The notes: generated from the letters alone by a model not told the origin. Shown: positions 35,328-43,830, counted from the first letter of the stretch. The stretch is 64,000 nucleotides of DNA from an uncultured Eubacteriales bacterium (GCA_902777335.1 CACYTF010000007.1:33739-97738), one strand, 5' to 3'. A program made the numbers and translations.

Positions 35328-35376
35328 GTAGGGTGGGATAACTGCCGCGAGGGTTCAAATCCCTCCTTCTCCGCCA
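35328..35376 (+). pseudogene. 3' part of a second tRNA-Ser fused to the first
   Basis: GTAGGGTGGGATAACTGCC (variable arm) is followed by a T-arm GAGGG-TTCAAAT-CCCTC and an acceptor end CTTCTCC-G-CCA. This is the 3' end expected of a tRNA-Ser(GCU)-type gene, but its D and anticodon arms are absent. The acceptor strand can pair with 6 of the 7 acceptor bases of the upstream tRNA body, including one G-U pair. Confidence 0.65.
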
Positions 35377-35421
35377 TGAAAGAAACCTGATTTGTCTGCT
35401 TGGCAAATCCGGTTTCTTTCA
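35377..35421 (+). terminator. Terminator of the tRNA locus
   Basis: TGAAAGAAACC(T)GATTTG pairs with CAAATC(C)GGTTTCTTTCA around a TCTGCTTGG loop. Confidence 0.75.
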
Positions 35422-35535
35422 GTTATTCACCTTTCGACGTGTGCCGCAAGGCACAGTACCACTCGCGGGGGCTTTATTCCTCTGAAGGATCATGATCAAC
35501 GATAGAATGATGATGAGAATGAAACGCTTATGCAT
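35419..35535 (-). CDS. Possible 38-aa hydrophobic peptide
   Basis: ATG at 35535 has a perfect GGAGG 8 nt upstream. The peptide begins MHKRFILIIILSLIMIL (a short TM or signal-like helix) and ends basic (GTRRKVNN). The stop overlaps the tRNA terminator stem. No family recognised. Support is limited to the ribosome site and composition; it could also be chance. Confidence 0.35.
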   Translation of the reverse strand: MHKRFILIIILSLIMILQRNKAPASGTVPCGTRRKVNN

Positions 35536-35600
35536 ATGTCATTCCTCCACATGTGTCCATGGCTGTCTGTGAACAGGAATCCCTGTTGTATGCAAAAAAC

Positions 35601-35638
35601 ACTTGGGTGAAAAGCCTTCTACGGCTTTTCACCCAAGT
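35601..35638 (-). terminator. Terminator of the rubrerythrin gene
   Basis: A perfect 16-bp stem (ACTTGGGTGAAAAGCC and its complement) closes a TTCTAC-type loop. On the minus strand it is followed by GTTTTTTG. Confidence 0.85.
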
Positions 35639-35647
35639 CGTTGATCC

Positions 35648-36193
35648 TTACTTCCCGAAATACCGCTTCAGCAGCCCCGCGAAGGCCTTGCCGTGCCTGG
35701 CTTCGTCGCGGGCCATCTCGTGGACGGTGTCGTGGATGGCGTCCAGGTTCAGGGCCTTGGCGCGCTTGGCCAGGTCGGTCTTGCCGGCGGTGGCGCCGTT
35801 CTCGGCCTCGACGCGCATCTTCAGGTTCTTCTCGGTGCTGTCGGTCAGCACCTCGCCCAGCAGCTCCGCGAACTTGGCGGCGTGCTCGGCTTCCTCAAAC
35901 GCGGCGGTCTTCCAGTATTCGCCGATCTCGGGGTAGCCCTCGCGATAGGCGACGCGGCTCATGGCCAGGTACATGCCCACCTCCGAGCACTCGCCGTTGA
36001 AGTTGGCGCGCAGGTCGGCGATGATGTCCTCGGGCGCGCCCTGCGCCACGCCGACGACGTGCTCAGAGGCCCAGGTCATCTCCTCGGACTGTTCGATGAA
36101 CTTGGCGGCGGGCGCCTTGCAGACGGGGCAGAACTCGGGAGCGGCGTCACCTTCGTACACATAGCCACAGACGGAACAGACAAACTTCTTCAT
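35648..36193 (-). CDS. Reverse rubrerythrin (N-terminal rubredoxin, C-terminal diiron domain)
   Basis: 181 aa; ATG at 36193 follows AAAGGAGG. Residues 1-36 are a rubredoxin-type Fe site ([10 protein letters not shown] ... CPVCKAP). Residues 45-180 form a four-helix ferritin-like diiron domain with Glu/His ligands in '[12 protein letters not shown]', '[12 protein letters not shown]', 'VEAENGA' and '[10 protein letters not shown]'. The rubredoxin-first order defines reverse rubrerythrins, which reduce H2O2 (and O2) in clostridia using electrons from NADH oxidoreductases. Cytosolic oxidative-stress protection. Monocistronic with own promoter and terminator. Confidence 0.93.
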   Translation of the reverse strand: MKKFVCSVCGYVYEGDAAPEFCPVCKAPAAKFIEQSEEMTWASEHVVGVAQGAPEDIIADLRANFNGECSEVGMYLAMSRVAYREGYPEIGEYWKTAAFEEAEHAAKFAELLGEVLTDSTEKNLKMRVEAENGATAGKTDLAKRAKALNLDAIHDTVHEMARDEARHGKAFAGLLKRYFGK

Positions 36194-36245
36194 GGGGGTA
36201 TCCTCCTTTAAATGATTCTTAGGGTGGTGCCTTTCAGCTGATACC

Positions 36246-36274
36246 ATTATACAACACAGAACGGGTTTTGTGAA
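36246..36274 (-). promoter_or_regulatory. Promoter of the rubrerythrin gene
   Basis: Minus strand TTCACA (36274-36269), 17-bp spacer, TATAAT (36251-36246). Confidence 0.65.
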
Positions 36275-36284
36275 CTATAAATTT

Positions 36285-37028
36285 TTATGCAGGACGGTCA
36301 GAATCGGGCGCATAGAGCTTGGGCGCGAACCTGTCCATATTCATGCGCAGGTTCACGTAGCTTCGGCACAGGCGGGCGGCCTCCGGCCACTCGGGGCGGT
36401 CCGCCAGCAGCTGGAACTTGTCAAAGGGCGTGCGGGGCAGCTTCATCAGTATGCGCCGCGCGCCGTTGGAGATGACGGGCCCGTCGCAGCGGCAGTTCAT
36501 GCACACCGCGCCGCCCAGCTCCGGGTCGAAGCGGGCGTCGCCGTCGATGGGCCTGCCGCAGCGCACGCAGGCGTCCATGCGGGGGGACAAACCGTTCAAG
36601 CGCATGAAGTGCATCTCAAAGGCGAAGGTGACCAGCTCCGGCCTCAGCTCGCCGTAATTCAGGTGGGCCAGCGCCCGAAGCGTCACGATGAACAGGTCCG
36701 GCGCGGGGGAATCCGGCAGAATGGACGTGCCCAGCAGCCGAAGCCAGTAGACGCCGTGGCACAGCCGGTCGTAGTCGGCGCGCAGCTCGTAGTAGCTGTC
36801 CGAGATCTGGCAGTGCTCTATGGAAAAGCGGTCCTTGTGGGCGTAGAGCTGGTATTCGCCGCTGGTGAAGGGCTCCACCGCGTTGACAAGCGGCGATTTG
36901 GGCCTTCTGCAGCCCCGGGCGATGGCGTCGACGCGGCCCATTTCCGGGGAGAACAGCGTGACCATGCGGTCGTAGTCGCCGTAGTCCGAGCGGCGCAGCA
37001 CCAGCGCGGGGGTGGTGAGGGAGGCCAT
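36285..37028 (-). CDS. recO: DNA repair protein RecO
   Basis: 247 aa. N-terminal OB fold ('TPALVLRRSDYGDYDRMVTLFSPEMGRVDAIARG', about 6-40) with the typical 'RRPKS' turn, helical middle and a Cys4 zinc site CVRCGRP ... CMNCRCDGP (about 148-180). It loads RecA with RecR and anneals SSB-coated DNA. The start is one base from the era stop, so the two are coupled. Last gene of the yqfC-recO cluster. Confidence 0.93.
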   Translation of the reverse strand: MASLTTPALVLRRSDYGDYDRMVTLFSPEMGRVDAIARGCRRPKSPLVNAVEPFTSGEYQLYAHKDRFSIEHCQISDSYYELRADYDRLCHGVYWLRLLGTSILPDSPAPDLFIVTLRALAHLNYGELRPELVTFAFEMHFMRLNGLSPRMDACVRCGRPIDGDARFDPELGGAVCMNCRCDGPVISNGARRILMKLPRTPFDKFQLLADRPEWPEAARLCRSYVNLRMNMDRFAPKLYAPDSDRPA

Positions 37029-37029
37029 G

Positions 37030-37920
37030 TCACTCCTCGTAGCCCAGCGAACGCAGGTCGCTGGCCCGGTTGCGCCAGTCCTCGCGCACCTTGACCCACA
37101 GCTTCAGCATCACCTTCATGCCCAGCAGGCGCTCGATGTCGGCCCGGGCCTCGCTGCCGATCTTCTGCAGCATCGCGCCATTCTTTCCGATGATGATGGA
37201 CTTGTGGCTGGCGCGCTCGCAGTAGATGTCGGCGTGGATTTCCGTCAGCGTGTCGGAGACCTTTTTGATCTGCATCATCTCCACGCCGATGCCGTGGGGC
37301 ACCTCGTCCCGCAGGTTGCGAAGCGCCTTCTCGCGGATGATCTCCGCGCACATCACACGCTCGGGCTGGTCGGTGATCATGTCGTCCGGGAAGTACTTCG
37401 GTCCCTCGGGCATGGCCTCCACCAGCAATTTGAGCAGCAGGTCCACGTTCTCGCCGGTGCGGGCGGAGGTGGACACGATCTGGTCGAAGCCGCAGTCGTG
37501 CAGCTGGGCCAGCTGGGGAAACAGCTTCTCCTCCGGCACGATGTCGATCTTGTTGACGGCCAGGAACTTCGGGCAGTTCATGCGGCCGATGTCCTGCATG
37601 ACGGCCATGTCGCCCGCGCCGATGTGCTGGCCATCCACCACGCACAGCACCGCGTCCACGCCCTCGCGGGCGTCGTTCGCGCTCTTCATCATGTATTCGC
37701 CCAGCTTGGTGCGGGGCTTGTGCAGGCCGGGGGTGTCCACGAACACGATCTGCCAGTCCTTGTCGGTGGCGACGCCCAGCAGCTTGTTGCGGGTGGTCTG
37801 GGGATGGTTGGAGATGATGGCGACCTTCTCGCCGACGAAGCGGTTCATCAGGCTGGACTTGCCCACGTTGGGGCGGCCCAGTATGGCGACGAAGCCGGAG
37901 CGGAATTTGGTGTCAGACAA
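37030..37920 (-). CDS. era: Ribosome-assembly GTPase Era
   Basis: 296 aa. G1 GRPNVGKSS (about 14-22), switch region 'PQTTRNKLLG', G3 DTPGLH (about 60), G4 NKID (about 124), G5 'STSARTGEN', followed by a KH domain with 'IIGKNGAMLQKIGSEARADIE' split here as IIGKNGAML and KIGSEARADIE (about 225-250). Binds the 3' end of 16S rRNA in late 30S maturation, functionally close to YbeY encoded upstream. Located in the conserved ybeY-cdd-era-recO cluster. Confidence 0.96.
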   Translation of the reverse strand: MSDTKFRSGFVAILGRPNVGKSSLMNRFVGEKVAIISNHPQTTRNKLLGVATDKDWQIVFVDTPGLHKPRTKLGEYMMKSANDAREGVDAVLCVVDGQHIGAGDMAVMQDIGRMNCPKFLAVNKIDIVPEEKLFPQLAQLHDCGFDQIVSTSARTGENVDLLLKLLVEAMPEGPKYFPDDMITDQPERVMCAEIIREKALRNLRDEVPHGIGVEMMQIKKVSDTLTEIHADIYCERASHKSIIIGKNGAMLQKIGSEARADIERLLGMKVMLKLWVKVREDWRNRASDLRSLGYEE

Positions 37921-37950
37921 TGGTTTATCCTCCGTATGGTTTGTTGTGGA

Positions 37951-38865
37951 TTATTGATCGACGTCGACGCCCAGGTCCTGCGGGCTCAGGCCCTCGGGCA
38001 GCAGCTCGCCCAGGGTCTTCACCGTGTAGCCCTTGCCGTACTGGCCCACGATGACCGGCATGCCCGTGTCCGAAAACTCGCGCAGCACCTGGCGGCAGAT
38101 GCCGCAGGGCCAGGCCACGGCGGTGGAGCCGACCACCGCGATGGCGGCAAAGCGCCGCGCGCCGGCGGCGATGGCGCAGGCCGCGGCGCAGCGCTCCGCG
38201 CAGATCGTGGCGCCGTAGGAGGCGTTTTCAAAGTTGCAGCCCTTGAAGGTCCGCCCGTCGGCGGTCAGTATGCACGCGCCGACCTTGAAGTGGGAGTAGG
38301 GGCTGTAGCTGTTCTGCATGGCCTCGCAGGCCAGCTCAAAAAGCCGGTCGTGGGAGGGCGTTTCGGCCTCCCGGGCGATGCCGACGGCCTCCAGGGCGCG
38401 CTCTTCCATGTTGCGCATATTCGCTTTGTCCTCCTCGTTCATGTGGTCGTAGCCCATCAGATGAAAGGCGGAATGGGCGGTCAGATAGGCCAGCTCCCGG
38501 GTCAGGGAGTGCCCGTACTCCGCGGCCTGCCGCCGCGCCTGCTTCAGGTTGATCACGCAGTCGCCCAGGTTGGCACAGCCCATGGCCGGATCGTACTCCC
38601 GCGCCAGCCGCTTGGGGCAGCTGCGGGCCGTCCTGCCGTCGGGATAGGACACGGTGGGGAAGGACAGCACGTCCGTCGGGCGGTCGATGCCCCGCATGTC
38701 CCGGTTGAGGGCGCGGATCTCGTCCTCGTCCACGACGCGCACGCAGAACCCCGCGCCGCGAACCCCCTCCGCGTCAAAGCAGGCGAGCGCCACCCGCTCC
38801 AGCATCGGCTGAAGGTCCGTCAGATCGTCCGGGACGGGGCAGGCCCACTGCAGGTCAATCGTCAT
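37951..38865 (-). CDS. ybeY: YbeY endoribonuclease fused to cytidine deaminase
   Basis: 304 aa. The ATG at 38865 is preferred (GGAGGG 9 nt upstream); ATG 38871 is too close. Residues 1-165 are YbeY: 'LNRDMRGIDRPTDVLSFP' and zinc motif HSAFHLMGYDH (His at i, i+4, i+10). A linker (AREAETPS) leads into a complete cytidine deaminase (about 172-304): 'NSYSPYSHFKVGA', CAE in ICAERCAA (catalytic Glu) and PCGICRQ (Zn Cys pair), as in tetrameric Cdd. In Bacillus the order is ybeY-dgkA-cdd-era; here dgkA is missing and the flanking genes are one ORF. It joins rRNA maturation with pyrimidine salvage in a single protein. Confidence 0.92.
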   Translation of the reverse strand: MTIDLQWACPVPDDLTDLQPMLERVALACFDAEGVRGAGFCVRVVDEDEIRALNRDMRGIDRPTDVLSFPTVSYPDGRTARSCPKRLAREYDPAMGCANLGDCVINLKQARRQAAEYGHSLTRELAYLTAHSAFHLMGYDHMNEEDKANMRNMEERALEAVGIAREAETPSHDRLFELACEAMQNSYSPYSHFKVGACILTADGRTFKGCNFENASYGATICAERCAAACAIAAGARRFAAIAVVGSTAVAWPCGICRQVLREFSDTGMPVIVGQYGKGYTVKTLGELLPEGLSPQDLGVDVDQ

Positions 38866-41110
38866 CGGCATTGCCCTCCCCGGTTCCCGCCTCTGTTTCC
38901 TGGGCGGGCACGGTCTGTGCGGCCTGCGCGGGCGGCTCCTGGCCGGCGGCGGCTTCCCCGGCGGGCTGCGGCGGCTCCGTGGCGGCGGGCTCCGGCGGCG
39001 TGGCGGCACTGGCGGCGGGCTCGTCCCGCGGCGGTATGGCCACGTCCGGATACTCGATGCGCTCGTGGAACACGCCGGTCAGCACCGTGGAGAAGGCGCT
39101 GCAGATCTTTTCCAGGTCGCTGAACGTCAGGTCCGACTCGTCCAGCTGGCCGTCGTTCAGCTTGTTGCGCACCAGCTTGTGGATCAGCGCGTCGATCTTC
39201 TCGGGCGAGGGGTCCGGCAAGCTGCGGGCGGCCGCCTCGATGGTGTCCGCCAGCATGACGCAGGCCGCCTCCTTGGTGCGGGGGCGGGGGCCTTCATACC
39301 GGAACGCGTTGATGTCGACGTTCTCGGCGCCGTACAGCTTGGCGGCCTTGTCGTAGAAGAACAGCGCCACGCTGTCGCCGTGATGCTGGCGAATGATGTT
39401 CAGCACCGGCTCCGGCACGCGGGCCTTCTGGGCCATGGCCGCGCCGTCCCGGGGATGGGCGGTCAGTATCGCCACGGACACCCGGGGATCGGTCCGGTCG
39501 TGGGGGTTGTCGCCCAGCTGATTCTCCTTGAAGTAGACCGGGCGCTTCAGCTTGCCGATGTCGTGGTAGTACGCGCCGACGCGGGCCAGCAGCGCGTTGC
39601 CGCCCACCGCGGCGGCGGCCGCCTCGGCAAGATTGGCCACGATGATGGAATGGTGATAGGTGCCCGGGGCCTCCAGCAGCAGCCTGCGCAGCAGGGGCTG
39701 GTTGGGGTTGGAGAGCTCGATCAGCTTGGTGTTGGTCGCCAGGTTGAACAGCGCCTCCAAGAGGGGCTGTATGCCGATGCACAGTATCGCGCTGATGATG
39801 CCGTTGCTCATGGCCCACAGGGCGTTGGTGGTGACGCTGGTGAGGTCGGCGCTGTTGATAAGGCCCACGGCGAAGGTGCAGACGAAGTTGGAAAGGCCCA
39901 CCAGCACGCCGGCCAGCAGCGTCGTGATGCGCTGGGTGCGCCGGGAGAACACCGCCAGTATGATCGGGCCGGACACCATGCTCATCAGCAGCACCGAGAA
40001 CATGGTCACCGAGAACAGGCCGGAGTTGGTGTCCGACAGCAGCGAGGCGATGAAGCCGATGGCGATGTTGAAGTACAGCGCCGCCCGCTGGTCAAACAGT
40101 ATCGCCACCAGCATCAGCCCCAGCGACAGGGGCATCATGTAGGCGTTCCAGCGGCTCAGGCCGAAGCACAGGCCGGTGACCGTCAGCGAGATCAGCGACA
40201 GCAGCATCAGGTTCGCGGGGGTCATGCGGCTCTTCAGGTAGCGGTTCAGGTACAGCGCCATGCAGCCCATCAGCAGCGCCAGCACCAGCGCGATGCCCGC
40301 CAGCAGCGGTATGTCGATGGAATCCTCCTTCAACAGGCCCAGCGACGAGAGCATCGTGTACTGGGCCATGGTGACGATCTCGCCGCGGCGCACGATGACC
40401 TCGCCCTTGACGCAGGTGACCGTCTCCACGCCATCGCGCGCCTTCTGCCGGTTGGCCTCGGTGATCTCCTCGTCGATCAGCATGTTGGGGCGTATGCAGC
40501 TGCGGATCACGTCGGTGACCAGCGAGACCAGCGCCGTGGGGTTGCCCGACGCGGCCAGCGTGCGGGAGAGGCGGTTGACGGTGGAAACCTCCTGGCCCTC
40601 CGGAAGCGATGAATTCAGCGCGTCGCGCACGCTGATGATGGCGCTGTTGAACAGCTGCTTCAGGCTCTCCTCGTCAGCGGAGAGCAGCGCCGCGTACTGG
40701 TCGGCGCTCAGGGCGATGGGCAGCGCTTCGTTGATGGCCTGCAGCTGCGCCTCGGTGATGCTGTCCGCCCCCGGCGCGCCCTCTGACCGCAGGGCCAGCA
40801 GCTGGTTGAACAGCGCGTCCATGTCGGATGAGACGCTGCCGACGACGGTGGGGTCCACGTTCTTGTAGCTGGGCTCCACGGCCGCCGCCGCCGCGCTTCG
40901 AAGCTCGTCGGTGGTGACGGTGTCGATCACGTCCTTGGTGGCCAGTATGTCCAGCGGCGCGGGCGCGCCGATCTGTATGTCGTGCTGCTCCGGGGAGATC
41001 CCCAGTACCAGTATGAGGCCCAGCAGAAGATAGGTCGCCGAAAGTATCAGCACCTTCTTCAATAACGGGGCGATCTTGTTGCCACCCGCCTTGTTGTTGT
41101 TGTTGATCAT
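38855..41110 (-). CDS. pgpH: 7TM-HD phosphodiesterase (PgpH/YqfF family)
   Basis: 751 aa; AGGAGG before the ATG. One TM helix near residues 17-38, a large extracytoplasmic 7TMR-HDED domain (about 40-270), seven TM helices (about 275-475) and a cytosolic HD domain with 'HHSIIVANLAEAAA' and 'YYHDIGKLKRP' (HD pair; the H-HD-H-H-D metal site). PgpH enzymes hydrolyse c-di-AMP to pApA, adjusting K+ import among other processes. Pro/Ala/Glu-rich C-terminal tail of about 55 residues. Its 3' end overlaps the ybeY fusion by 11 bp. Confidence 0.94.
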   Translation of the reverse strand: MINNNNKAGGNKIAPLLKKVLILSATYLLLGLILVLGISPEQHDIQIGAPAPLDILATKDVIDTVTTDELRSAAAAAVEPSYKNVDPTVVGSVSSDMDALFNQLLALRSEGAPGADSITEAQLQAINEALPIALSADQYAALLSADEESLKQLFNSAIISVRDALNSSLPEGQEVSTVNRLSRTLAASGNPTALVSLVTDVIRSCIRPNMLIDEEITEANRQKARDGVETVTCVKGEVIVRRGEIVTMAQYTMLSSLGLLKEDSIDIPLLAGIALVLALLMGCMALYLNRYLKSRMTPANLMLLSLISLTVTGLCFGLSRWNAYMMPLSLGLMLVAILFDQRAALYFNIAIGFIASLLSDTNSGLFSVTMFSVLLMSMVSGPIILAVFSRRTQRITTLLAGVLVGLSNFVCTFAVGLINSADLTSVTTNALWAMSNGIISAILCIGIQPLLEALFNLATNTKLIELSNPNQPLLRRLLLEAPGTYHHSIIVANLAEAAAAAVGGNALLARVGAYYHDIGKLKRPVYFKENQLGDNPHDRTDPRVSVAILTAHPRDGAAMAQKARVPEPVLNIIRQHHGDSVALFFYDKAAKLYGAENVDINAFRYEGPRPRTKEAACVMLADTIEAAARSLPDPSPEKIDALIHKLVRNKLNDGQLDESDLTFSDLEKICSAFSTVLTGVFHERIEYPDVAIPPRDEPAASAATPPEPAATEPPQPAGEAAAGQEPPAQAAQTVPAQETEAGTGEGNADDD

Positions 41111-41122
41111 GGCAGCCTCCTG

Positions 41123-42133
41123 CTACGGACGGAAGACGCGCCTCTGCCGTTCATTGCGTTCGCCCTTCTGGGCATGCTTCTCATAGGCCTTGACGATGGC
41201 CTGGACCAGCTCGTGGCGCACCACGTCGCGGTGGGTCAGCTGAACGATGCCGATGTCCGGCACGTCCTTCAGCACCTCCAGCGCCTCCACCAGGCCCGAG
41301 CGCTTGCCCGTGGGCAGGTCGATCTGGGTGACGTCGCCGGTGATGACCATCTTGGAGCCCATGCCCATGCGGGTCAGGAACATCTTCATCTGTTCGGAGG
41401 TGGTGTTCTGGGCCTCGTCCAGTATGATGAAGGCGTCGTTCAGCGTGCGGCCGCGCATGTAGGCCAGCGGCGCGACCTCCACCGCGCCGCGCTCCAGCAG
41501 CCGCTGATAGGCGTCCAGCCCCAGCATCTCGTGCAGCGCGTCGTACAGGGGCCTCAGGTAGGGGTCCACCTTCTGGGCCAGGTCGCCCGGCAGGAAGCCC
41601 AGCTTCTCTCCGGCCTCCACGGCGGGGCGGGTGAGTATGATGCGCTCGATCTCCTTGTTCTTCAGCGCCACCACCGCCATGGCGATGGCGAGGTAGGTCT
41701 TGCCGGTGCCGGCGGGGCCCACCGCGAAGGTGGCGGTGTTGCCCTTGATGGCCTCCACGTACTGCTTCTGCCCCAGCGTCTTGCACTTCACCTGGCGGCC
41801 CCGGTAGGTGATGGCGATCACGTCGCGCATGATCTCGGCGATGCGGTCCGCCTTGCCCTCCTCGGCCAGGCCGATGGCGTAGCGGATGCGCGTGCGGTCC
41901 ACCGGTTCGCCCCGCAGCGCGATGTCGCTGAGCTTTTCAAGCGTCAGCCGGGCCTGCGCCACCTTTTCGGGGTCGCCGCTGATGGTGATGTCGCCGCCGT
42001 GGGCGAATATGTCGACGCCCAGCTCCTCGCGGAAGAGGGGAATGTTCTCCTCCCGTATGCCGAACATGCCGATGAACTGCTCCGGCGACTCCACGCGCAT
42101 GTGCTCGTTGTAACCCTGTTCCCTGTTGTCCAA
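41123..42133 (-). CDS. phoH: PhoH-like ATPase
   Basis: 336 aa; TTG start with GGAGG 8 nt upstream. An N-terminal KH-like region (about 15-75) is followed by a PhoH P-loop ATPase: Walker A GPAGTGKTYLA (about 138-148), Walker B in AFIILDEAQNT and sensor motif 'MVITGDVTQIDLP'. PhoH/YbeZ-type proteins partner with YbeY in RNA metabolism; the two genes are in the same cluster here (yqfD-phoH-pgpH-ybeY). Confidence 0.93.
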   Translation of the reverse strand: MDNREQGYNEHMRVESPEQFIGMFGIREENIPLFREELGVDIFAHGGDITISGDPEKVAQARLTLEKLSDIALRGEPVDRTRIRYAIGLAEEGKADRIAEIMRDVIAITYRGRQVKCKTLGQKQYVEAIKGNTATFAVGPAGTGKTYLAIAMAVVALKNKEIERIILTRPAVEAGEKLGFLPGDLAQKVDPYLRPLYDALHEMLGLDAYQRLLERGAVEVAPLAYMRGRTLNDAFIILDEAQNTTSEQMKMFLTRMGMGSKMVITGDVTQIDLPTGKRSGLVEALEVLKDVPDIGIVQLTHRDVVRHELVQAIVKAYEKHAQKGERNERQRRVFRP

Positions 42134-42137
42134 GTCG

Positions 42138-43313
42138 TCAGCCTCCCTGTAATACCTCCCGCGTCACCGCGGCGTCCGCTCGTATTTCAATGATCGCCGT
42201 GGCGCGCAGCTCATTTCCCTCATGCGCGTAGTTGACCCAGCGATCGGTCATTTCATAGTCCCGCGATTCCCGCAGGCACAGCTTCTGCGCCGCGTCCGCG
42301 CAGGCCAGCGCAGAAAGCCGCGCCTTCAGCGCCGCCCGGTCGATCTCCTCCGGGACCGCCCGCGTCTCCCGCCGCACCGTTCGGACGATCTCCAGCGGCA
42401 GAAACAGCCCGCCGATGGGCAGATGAGACGTCTCCACAATCTGGGAATCGAACGGCGCGCCCTCCGTGAGCGGCCAGTCGATGAACGGGCCGGACAGCCG
42501 CGCCTCGAAGGACGCGCGGCCCGTCTGCCGCTGTACGACGGCGGACAGGGGGAGGGTTGCCTCGCCGGTGCACCACGCGCGCACCACGACCTCGCCGAGG
42601 GCCGCGATGGGGCGGGTTTCCTCCTTCGTGCGCTTCTCCTCGCCGCGGATCAGCAGCTGCCCCCGGCGCACGGCGTCCCCGGGCTTCACGCAGAGCTCCC
42701 CGGACCGGGCCACCGCGCGGACCACGATGCCGTCGCGGTCGGACACCAGGTCCCGGGCGGCGTCCACGTCGTAGACGGGCGGCGCCGGCACCTCCGGCAC
42801 GGCCTCCACGTACAGGCAGACGCCCTGAACGCGCACGCCGACGTAGCTGCAGTTTCCCAGCTCGCCCTGCAGGTACTGGGTCAGCTGCCCCGGATCAAAG
42901 CCGTCCCGGGGCATGCCCGGCGCGATGCCCGCGCGGCGCAGCGCCTTTTCCAGCGCGGCGGCGTCCCCGTATTCGGCGGCCTCTCCGGAAAAGCCCGCCT
43001 CGATGCGCCACACGCGGGAGAGAAAGGCCGCGGAGAGCGCCAGGCACACCGCAAGCCCGACGAGCAGCGTGCGCCGCCTGCGAACGAAAGCGCGCAGCGC
43101 GCTGCTGCCGCCGAGGCGGAGCACGCGCACCGGTATCGAGAAGCGCTCGCACAGCCCGAGCACGACCTTCGCGCTGGCCGGGTCGCAGCGTATCACCATG
43201 GAACGCGGGCCGCTCAGGTGAATTGAGTTCAGCCGCGCGCCCCGGGCCAGGGCCCGGTCGATCAGCCGCTGGGGCATGGGGCAGTCCACCCGCAACGCGC
43301 AATCACGGTTCAT
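42138..43313 (-). CDS. yqfD: Sporulation protein YqfD
   Basis: 391 aa; ATG at 43313 with AAGGGGG upstream is preferred to the GTG at 43325. An N-terminal cytosolic region precedes one TM helix (TLLVGLAVCLALSAAFL, about 80-96), then an extracellular/intermembrane part with the YqfD blocks 'RRAGIAPGMPRDGFDPGQL', 'VRVQGVCLYVEAVPEVPAPP' and 'GIVVRAVARSGELCVKPGD'. YqfD is sigma-E-dependent in Bacillus and needed for efficient sporulation. Overlaps yqfC by 11 bp. It heads the yqfC-recO cluster with yqfC. Confidence 0.9.
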   Translation of the reverse strand: MNRDCALRVDCPMPQRLIDRALARGARLNSIHLSGPRSMVIRCDPASAKVVLGLCERFSIPVRVLRLGGSSALRAFVRRRRTLLVGLAVCLALSAAFLSRVWRIEAGFSGEAAEYGDAAALEKALRRAGIAPGMPRDGFDPGQLTQYLQGELGNCSYVGVRVQGVCLYVEAVPEVPAPPVYDVDAARDLVSDRDGIVVRAVARSGELCVKPGDAVRRGQLLIRGEEKRTKEETRPIAALGEVVVRAWCTGEATLPLSAVVQRQTGRASFEARLSGPFIDWPLTEGAPFDSQIVETSHLPIGGLFLPLEIVRTVRRETRAVPEEIDRAALKARLSALACADAAQKLCLRESRDYEMTDRWVNYAHEGNELRATAIIEIRADAAVTREVLQGG

Positions 43314-43617
43314 CCGGCGCTTCACCCCCTTCGCAGGGCAGCTCGATGAGCCGGATGCCGCCGCGGATGATCAGCGCGCCGGGGCGCACGTCGCGCAGCG
43401 ACAGCGCCGTGCCGGTGACGCAGAGCGGGCCGGAGCGGGTGTTCAGCCGTATGCGGCAGTCGGATATGTCGGCGATGCCGGTGTGGTTCTCCACCAGCAC
43501 GCTGCCCATGCCCATGGCGGTGACCCGGGCGCACCGGCCCGTGGCGTCCCGCACCCACTCCAGCGCGGGCAGCCCGGAGCGCACGCGCCTGTGCTTTGAC
43601 GGCGTATTCGTCTTCAT
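43303..43617 (-). CDS. yqfC: YabP/YqfC-family sporulation protein
   Basis: 104 aa; ATG at 43617 after GGAGGG. A single YabP/YqfC domain: 'VTAMGMGSVLVENHTGIADISDCRIRLNT' and 'LIIRGGIRLIEL', a beta-rich fold. Always upstream of yqfD in Firmicutes; sporulation-specific, mother-cell expression in Bacillus. First gene of the cluster; two regulatory features precede it (promoter at 43713-43742 and a direct repeat). Confidence 0.88.
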   Translation of the reverse strand: MKTNTPSKHRRVRSGLPALEWVRDATGRCARVTAMGMGSVLVENHTGIADISDCRIRLNTRSGPLCVTGTALSLRDVRPGALIIRGGIRLIELPCEGGEAPDEP

Positions 43618-43712
43618 GTCTATCCCTCCGCTCAGGAAATGGCCGCTGCCACTACCATATGCGGGCGGGTCGGATTTCATCCGAATGACGCTGTATAAAA
43701 AACACCTATCAT

Positions 43713-43742
43713 ATTATACACGAAATGACGCTGGAAATGCAA
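43713..43742 (-). promoter_or_regulatory. Putative promoter of the yqfC cluster
   Basis: Minus strand TTGCAT (43742-43737), 18-bp spacer, TATAAT (43718-43713). A TATACAGC further downstream has some resemblance to sigma-E -10 elements, too weak to call. The 249-bp gap 43618-43866 otherwise holds the dusB promoter and a direct repeat AATGACGCTG at 43684 and 43724. Confidence 0.45.
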
Positions 43743-43800
43743 GCCAATTCGGAAAGTTTCGGCCCCGCGCGTGAAATACGCCGGTATCGGTCAATTGGAT

Positions 43801-43830
43801 TTGACAACGCGCCGCGCGGGTTGCTATACT
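43801..43830 (+). promoter_or_regulatory. Promoter of dusB
   Basis: TTGACA (43801-43806), 18-bp spacer, TATACT (43825-43830). Confidence 0.65.

Noticed and set aside
35215..35406. Minus-strand peptide with RDLNPR/RDSNPR motifs
   Set aside because: This well-known artefact is the complement of tRNA T-arms; here it appears twice because there are two T-arms.
37012..39123. 703-codon open frame antisense to era-ybeY-pgpH
   Set aside because: The minus strand has a conserved operon with intact motifs.
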